A DNA stretch of 64,000 nt. It comes from Episyrphus balteatus. Lineage: Eukaryota > Arthropoda > Insecta > Diptera > Syrphidae. The DNA is taken from positions 53,166,552 through 53,230,551 of the forward strand of contig NC_079137.1 of assembly GCF_945859705.1 (NCBI RefSeq). The letters are read 5' to 3'. Made by a program: the position numbers and the translations under genes. Positions 59,606-64,000 of the stretch are shown in pieces (the first letter of the stretch is position 1; each line of letters begins with the position of its first letter). A model generated the notes under the pieces. That model was not told where the DNA came from, did not search any database, and worked only from the letters and a program-made list of their open reading frames with translations.

Positions 59606-60730
59606 TTTCTTCTTGTTTTGTTTTTTTTTTCATCTATTTTTTTTTTGTAAGAATATAAAATATACAATTTTCTATATAAAAACAAATTTAACTTCTCTGT
59701 TCATTTTTAAAATCTGAACAGGATTTATGGAAATTAGGTATATAAAATATCATCCGAAAATATGAGAAATTCAATTCAAAAGATTTTATGTTGATGAGCT
59801 ATTTGCATTAAAACTTTTTTTCTCACATTCGGCAGATATCAACGGGTCTGGGTCTCCAAGCAAGTTTCGGTTTACCGATATGAGTTCATATTGACCAGGT
59901 AATTAAATTTATGTAAAAAAATTATAAATTTATTTTTTTAAGATTTTCGAAAAAAATCCAAGGGGTACCCCTTGCCGAAAAAAAAAATGCATTTTCAAAA
60001 ATTTCCTCCGAGTTAATGCTACATCAAATGAAAGGTCTCTTTAAGCTCTATTCATAACCGAAAACCAAAAGTTTTTTGAAGGTTTGGTTGCTGAGTTATT
60101 TGCATCCAAAAATTTGGTGTTATATCAAAAATACTAAGAATGTATTTTTTATTACCGACTTTTTTTTAATTTTTTTTTTATGTTTGTTATCTCATAACTT
60201 TTTACTAAGTGAACCAATTTTGATAATTCTTTTTGTATTGGAAAGCTGGTACCGGCGGTGGTCCAGTTATGGCTATAGAAACTATGAGAAAAACCATAAA
60301 ACCCAGTTTTGATCCATGGAAGTCTGTTTTTTTTTTTTTGATAAAAATGATTATTATTTTTTAAATGCTCAATGCTCAAAACAAAATGCTATTCAATGCT
60401 ATTATCTTCAGTCGAATTTAATGCAAAAATGTAATTTCCTTGCATAAAAAATGTTGAAAAAGCATTAAATGCTCTTTTTTCAAAAATTGCCAAAGAAGTT
60501 TAAAGCCATTATCCTTCGTCGAATAAAGGGAGTCGGCCATTTTAAGTGGTAGATCAAAATGCGTTTTTGTGATTTTCTTATTGAATTGAAAAAAAAAAAC
60601 GTGGTAGCAAAAAAGATTAATGTTACTAGGCAAGTATTTAACTATAACAATATGTACAATAATGTATTCATAACTTTATAGTGGACTGTATAATTTATGA
60701 TTAATAAATAATATAAATAAAACACAACAC
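59606..60730. other. Downstream of CtIP
   Basis: 59818-60100 is an inverse copy of the 42320/45930 repeat (GGTCTCTTTAAGCTCTATTC, GGTTGCTGAGTTATTTGCAT). No gene seen. Confidence 0.5.
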
Positions 60731-61735
60731 ATTGTATTTGTTCTAATTGGACTGCGTGTCCTCTTTATTGAAAGATCTTATTACGACTGAAAGTTTTGGT
60801 TGAGGAAGAAGGAAGGAATGAAAAGGAGATACACACACACAATTGTTCGCTGATCGCCTGTTAGATGTTGTGTGTGTTGAGAGGCTTCTCTTGGGAGTAG
60901 GCAGGTAGGCACGGATTATTTAACATCCTGCCCACTTTAAACCTTCGGTTTAATATTTGATGATTGTTGATCTTCGCTGCGATGGGGGTTTCTTCCGAAT
61001 AGCATTTGCTCAAGGACATTGGGAAAACCATTGGCGCCCCTGAGTGTTTGAAAATGCCAATGGAAAAAACCAAGTCGATTCGGGTAATGTGTAGTGAATT
61101 TACTGACGGAATCTTTGCTAATATAGACCTTATAGTTGACTGTTTTGCAGACTAAAGATCTGTTGAATCCTTGGAGATTTGATGTGGTCCATTATTTTTG
61201 ATAGGTGTTCTAATGTTTTGTTTGATGTTCTGTTGTTTTCTTGTAATGTCGGCTAAACAATATGAACATATTGAGTGCTTAAAATTTTCAAATTTTTGGT
61301 ATGGAAAACTTGATGCATTTTGAATGGGTGATTTATGATGTTGAGCTGCTGGGCAAAGCTCGGAGCATGTACTACATTCGCCTACAGTTATCGTTGCTAT
61401 GCACATGGTTGAATTGGCGTTGTCAATTTGTTTTTGATTGTTTTGTTTTAAGTCACATCCTCATGTAGGTATATTGGCCTTGATCTTGAAGTTCTTGTAG
61501 CTATTGCTGCTGTTGCCGTTACTGCTATTGTTGATTTATTGCTTGCTTTTCCTGAGAAGCATTTTGACGGAATGATCTGCTGCCATTGGTAAGCTGCATC
61601 GTGTGCTTGTGTTTTGGGTTTGATCTGCCTATGAACAGATGTCCCTGCCCACTTTGATTCTACAGAATCAAGAGAATTGATAAAGCTGTATCGTATCTCA
61701 TATGGCATTCTTAGCCATTTCTCTGTGTTGGAAAT
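60731..61735 (-). other. Possible retroelement-derived segment
   Basis: Base composition is less AT-rich than the surroundings. The minus strand has three adjacent open stretches (61708-61448, 61406-61152, 61073-60861). The first holds an Ala/Thr/Arg-rich tail, the second a Cys-rich segment (GECSTCSELCPAAQHH); the second and third share a frame across one stop. AATAAAGAGG on the minus strand near 60765 could be a polyA signal. No defining domain, LTR pair or target duplication was found. Confidence 0.3.
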
Positions 61736-61924
61736 GCTCGGAAAGAAAATAAAAGAAAGAGAAAGTATTTAGTCATGCTTCCTACTTGAAGGAATATTAT
61801 ATTGTAAATGAATGTTTTGAAATGTATATGTTTTTGTTTTGAAATTTGTATATAGTGTTTCATATCATGCGCCTCGTGTAGACGATTGATTGTTAAAAGG
61901 ATACTCAATGTCGACGACTCCTTT

Positions 61925-62165
61925 TTCTGCATGAATGTACGTTTTGTAAGAACGCACACTCAAAATTAAAAAGTTTAAAGGTCATTCTTTGCAGGCAATA
62001 ACCTTTCTGCAAGAATGTGCGCTGTGATGAATTTTGTCTGATGAACAAATGATTCATCCTGCAAACGCACACTCAAATTCGAATTGTGAAAAGGATGCCG
62101 TTTGAAGACAATCTGCTTTTCTGGAAGAATGTGCGTTTTGTAAGAACGCACACTCAAAATAAAAT
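61925..62165. repeat. Diverged A-B-A satellite units
   Basis: Unit boundaries CGCACACTCA are at 61951, 62067 and 62145, giving units of about 116 and 78 bp. They share TGATGAA(T/C)TTTGTCT, CAAATGATTCATC and GTTTTGTAAGAACG with the main array but are clearly older. 62170-62600 between them and the main array is unrelated AT-rich DNA. Confidence 0.8.
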
Positions 62166-62609
62166 GTTAAAGGTTTTAAAGCAATTGCCGGTTGTTGAAT
62201 TTTTTGCATACTAATTTTTGAAAAACGGTATATATTTTTTTTTTTTTTCTTCTTTCTGAAACAGAGTTGAAATAGAGACAAATTTATTGCTCTTGCACAA
62301 TAAATCTATCATATTTAAATTTAATTCAGTTAAAAAGAATATAGATGCATGTAGATGCAAATGTACTAGCATTTTTGTTCTACATGATACTCTTTGAAAA
62401 TTGCCTATGATTTGATTTTGCTTGGTTTGCTTAAGTTTATTTATTGAGGTTGATTTATGACTTTGCTCACAAGAATTTGATTCCTAGGTTAATTTGTGTT
62501 ATTTGAAAATAACAAGTGGAAATGAAAACTTTGTTTTTATCAATTTATTGTTTTTCAATTGGTAAACCTTTTTTTTTTTTATATTGGATATAAAATGTGA
62601 TCGATCTGA

Positions 62610-64000
62610 TAAAGCTGATCTGAAAAGGACACCCTATTTAGGCGATCTGCTTTCCTGCAAGAATGTACGTTTTGTAAGAACGTGCACTCAAAATGGAATT
62701 GAGAAAAGGACACCCTATGTAGGCGATCTGCTTTCCTGCAAGAATGTACGCTCGGATGAACTTTGTCTCATGAACAAATGATTCATCTTGCAAACGCACA
62801 CTCAAAATGGATTTGAGAAAAGGACACCCTATGTAGGCGATCTGCTTTCCTGTAAGAATGTACGCTCGGATGAACTTTGTCTCATGAACAAATGATTCAT
62901 CTTGCAAACGCACACTCAAAATGGATTTGAGAAAAGGACACCCTATGTAGGCGATCTGCTTTCCTGCAAGAATGCACGTTTTGTAAGAACGTGCATTCAA
63001 AATGGAATTGAGAAAAGGACACCCTATGTAGGCGATCTGCTTTCCTGCAAGAATGTGCGCTCGGATGAACTTTGTCTCATGAACAAATGATTCATCTTGC
63101 AAACGCACACTCAAAATGGATTTGAGAAAAGGACACCCTATGTAGGCGATCTGCTTTCCTGCAAGAATGTACGCTCGGATGAACTTTGTCTCATGAACAA
63201 ATGATTCATCTTGCAAACGCACACTCAAAATGGATTTGAGAAAAGGACACCCTATGTAGGCGATCTGCTTTCCTGCAAGAATGTACGCTCGGATGAACTT
63301 TGTCTCATGAACAAATGATTCATCTTGCAAACGCACACTCAAAATGGATTTGAGAAAAGGACACCCTATGTAGACGATCTGCTTTCCTGCAAGAATGCAC
63401 GTTTTGTAAGAACGTGCACTCAAAATGGATTTGAGAAAAGGACACCCTATGTAGGCGATCTGCTTTCCTGCAAGAATGTGCGCTCGGATGAACTTTGTCT
63501 CATGAACAAATGATTCATCTTGCAAACGCACACTCAAAATGGATTTGAGAAAAGGACACCCTATGTAGGCGATCTGCTTTCCTGCAAGAATGTACGCTCG
63601 GATGAACTTTGTCTCATGAACAAATGATTCATCTTGCAAACGCACACTCAAAATGGATTTGAGAAAAGGACACCCTATGTAGGCGATCTGCTTTCCTGCA
63701 AGAATTCACGTTTTGTAAGAACGTGCATTCAAAATGGAATTGAGAAAAGGACACCTTATGTAGGCGATCTGCTTTCCTGCAAGAATGTACGCTCGGATGA
63801 ACTTTGTCTCATGAACAAATGATTCATCTTGCAAACGCACACTCAAAATGGATTTGAGAAAAGGACACCCTATGTAGGCGATCTGCTTTCCTGCAAGAAT
63901 GTACGCTCGGATGAACTTTGTCTCATGAACAAATGATTCATCTTGCAAACGCACACTCAAAATGGATTTGAGAAAAGGACACCCTATGTAGGCGATCTGC
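62610..64000. repeat. Satellite array with ABB higher-order structure, runs off the window
   Basis: Unit ends fall at 62681, 62795, 62909, 62990, 63104, 63218, 63332, 63413, 63527, 63641, 63722, 63836 and 63950, so steps are 114 (B) or 81 (A). The order is A BB A BBB A BB A BB. A carries GTTTTGTAAGAACG; B carries CTCGGATGAACTTTGTCTCA plus CAAATGATTCATCTTGC. Both share GAAAAGGACACCCTATGTAG and GCGATCTGCTTTCCTGCAAG. Units are nearly identical. Confidence 0.97.

Noticed and set aside
61035..61050. TGGCGCC-type retroviral primer-binding site
   Set aside because: Only the first eight bases fit and no LTR end precedes it.
62638..63651. 337-codon frame as a genuine protein gene
   Set aside because: It is explained by satellite units whose lengths are multiples of three; no start context, splice sites or family resemblance.
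62610..64000. CRISPR-like array
   Set aside because: Repeats are contiguous 81/114-bp units without unique spacers, in a eukaryotic genome.

Overview
Eukaryotic, AT-rich nuclear DNA with short coding exons, GT-AG introns and a very heavy load of small DNA transposons. The five recognisable host genes are all animal genes, and their proteins look insect, most likely fly (Diptera, probably a brachyceran). The species cannot be named from the window. There is no rRNA gene, intact tRNA gene, CRISPR array or bacterial-style operon.

Host genes in order: (1) Cut8, the nuclear proteasome tether, + strand, two exons (4624-5249, 9284-9731) split by a 4-kb intron made almost wholly of nested transposons; (2) a 235-aa cysteine-rich protein with an N-terminal hydrophobic segment and a GPI-signal-like C-terminus, - strand, four exons over 15 kb (27173 down to 12019), not recognised as a known family; (3) 4-hydroxyphenylpyruvate dioxygenase (tyrosine catabolism), + strand, six exons 42897-44465, lacking only its initiator exon; (4) mitochondrial ribosomal protein mRpL15, - strand, two exons 51092-50137; (5) a CtIP/Sae2-type DNA-end-resection factor, + strand, six exons 54871-59605. 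All exon phases were checked by hand and join in frame. The genes do not form a pathway: they cover proteasome localisation, tyrosine breakdown, mitochondrial translation, DNA repair and an unknown surface or secreted role. mRpL15 and CtIP are divergent and 3.8 kb apart.

Mobile DNA dominates the rest. Four hAT-type elements have exact 8-bp target duplications (17236-18486, 32171-33438, 34078-36327, 40709-41906). A decayed Tc1-like transposon (6031-8397) keeps a recognisable transposase relic and carries a nested 823-bp element. A sister copy of that nested element lies at 44923-45744; both have 4-bp target duplications and four copies of a GTAACGTGAGTTACC-like motif. Other elements are a tandem pair of TTAA-flanked palindromic elements inside a larger TIR element (986-1753), several foldback elements with long arms (20049-21520, 22301-23922, 25368-26444, 36395-37965), TTA-flanked elements (14156-15749, 51904-52296), a 1.27-kb retroposed element with a 13-bp target duplication just upstream of CtIP (53492-54763), and a broken, partly inverted multicopy-gene fragment (48815-49402).

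The right end (61.9-64.0 kb) is a satellite array. Two related units of 81 bp (A) and 114 bp (B) are arranged mainly as ABB, a 309-bp higher-order repeat running off the window edge, with diverged A-B-A units just upstream. It leaves a 337-codon frame open on the minus strand because both unit lengths are multiples of three.
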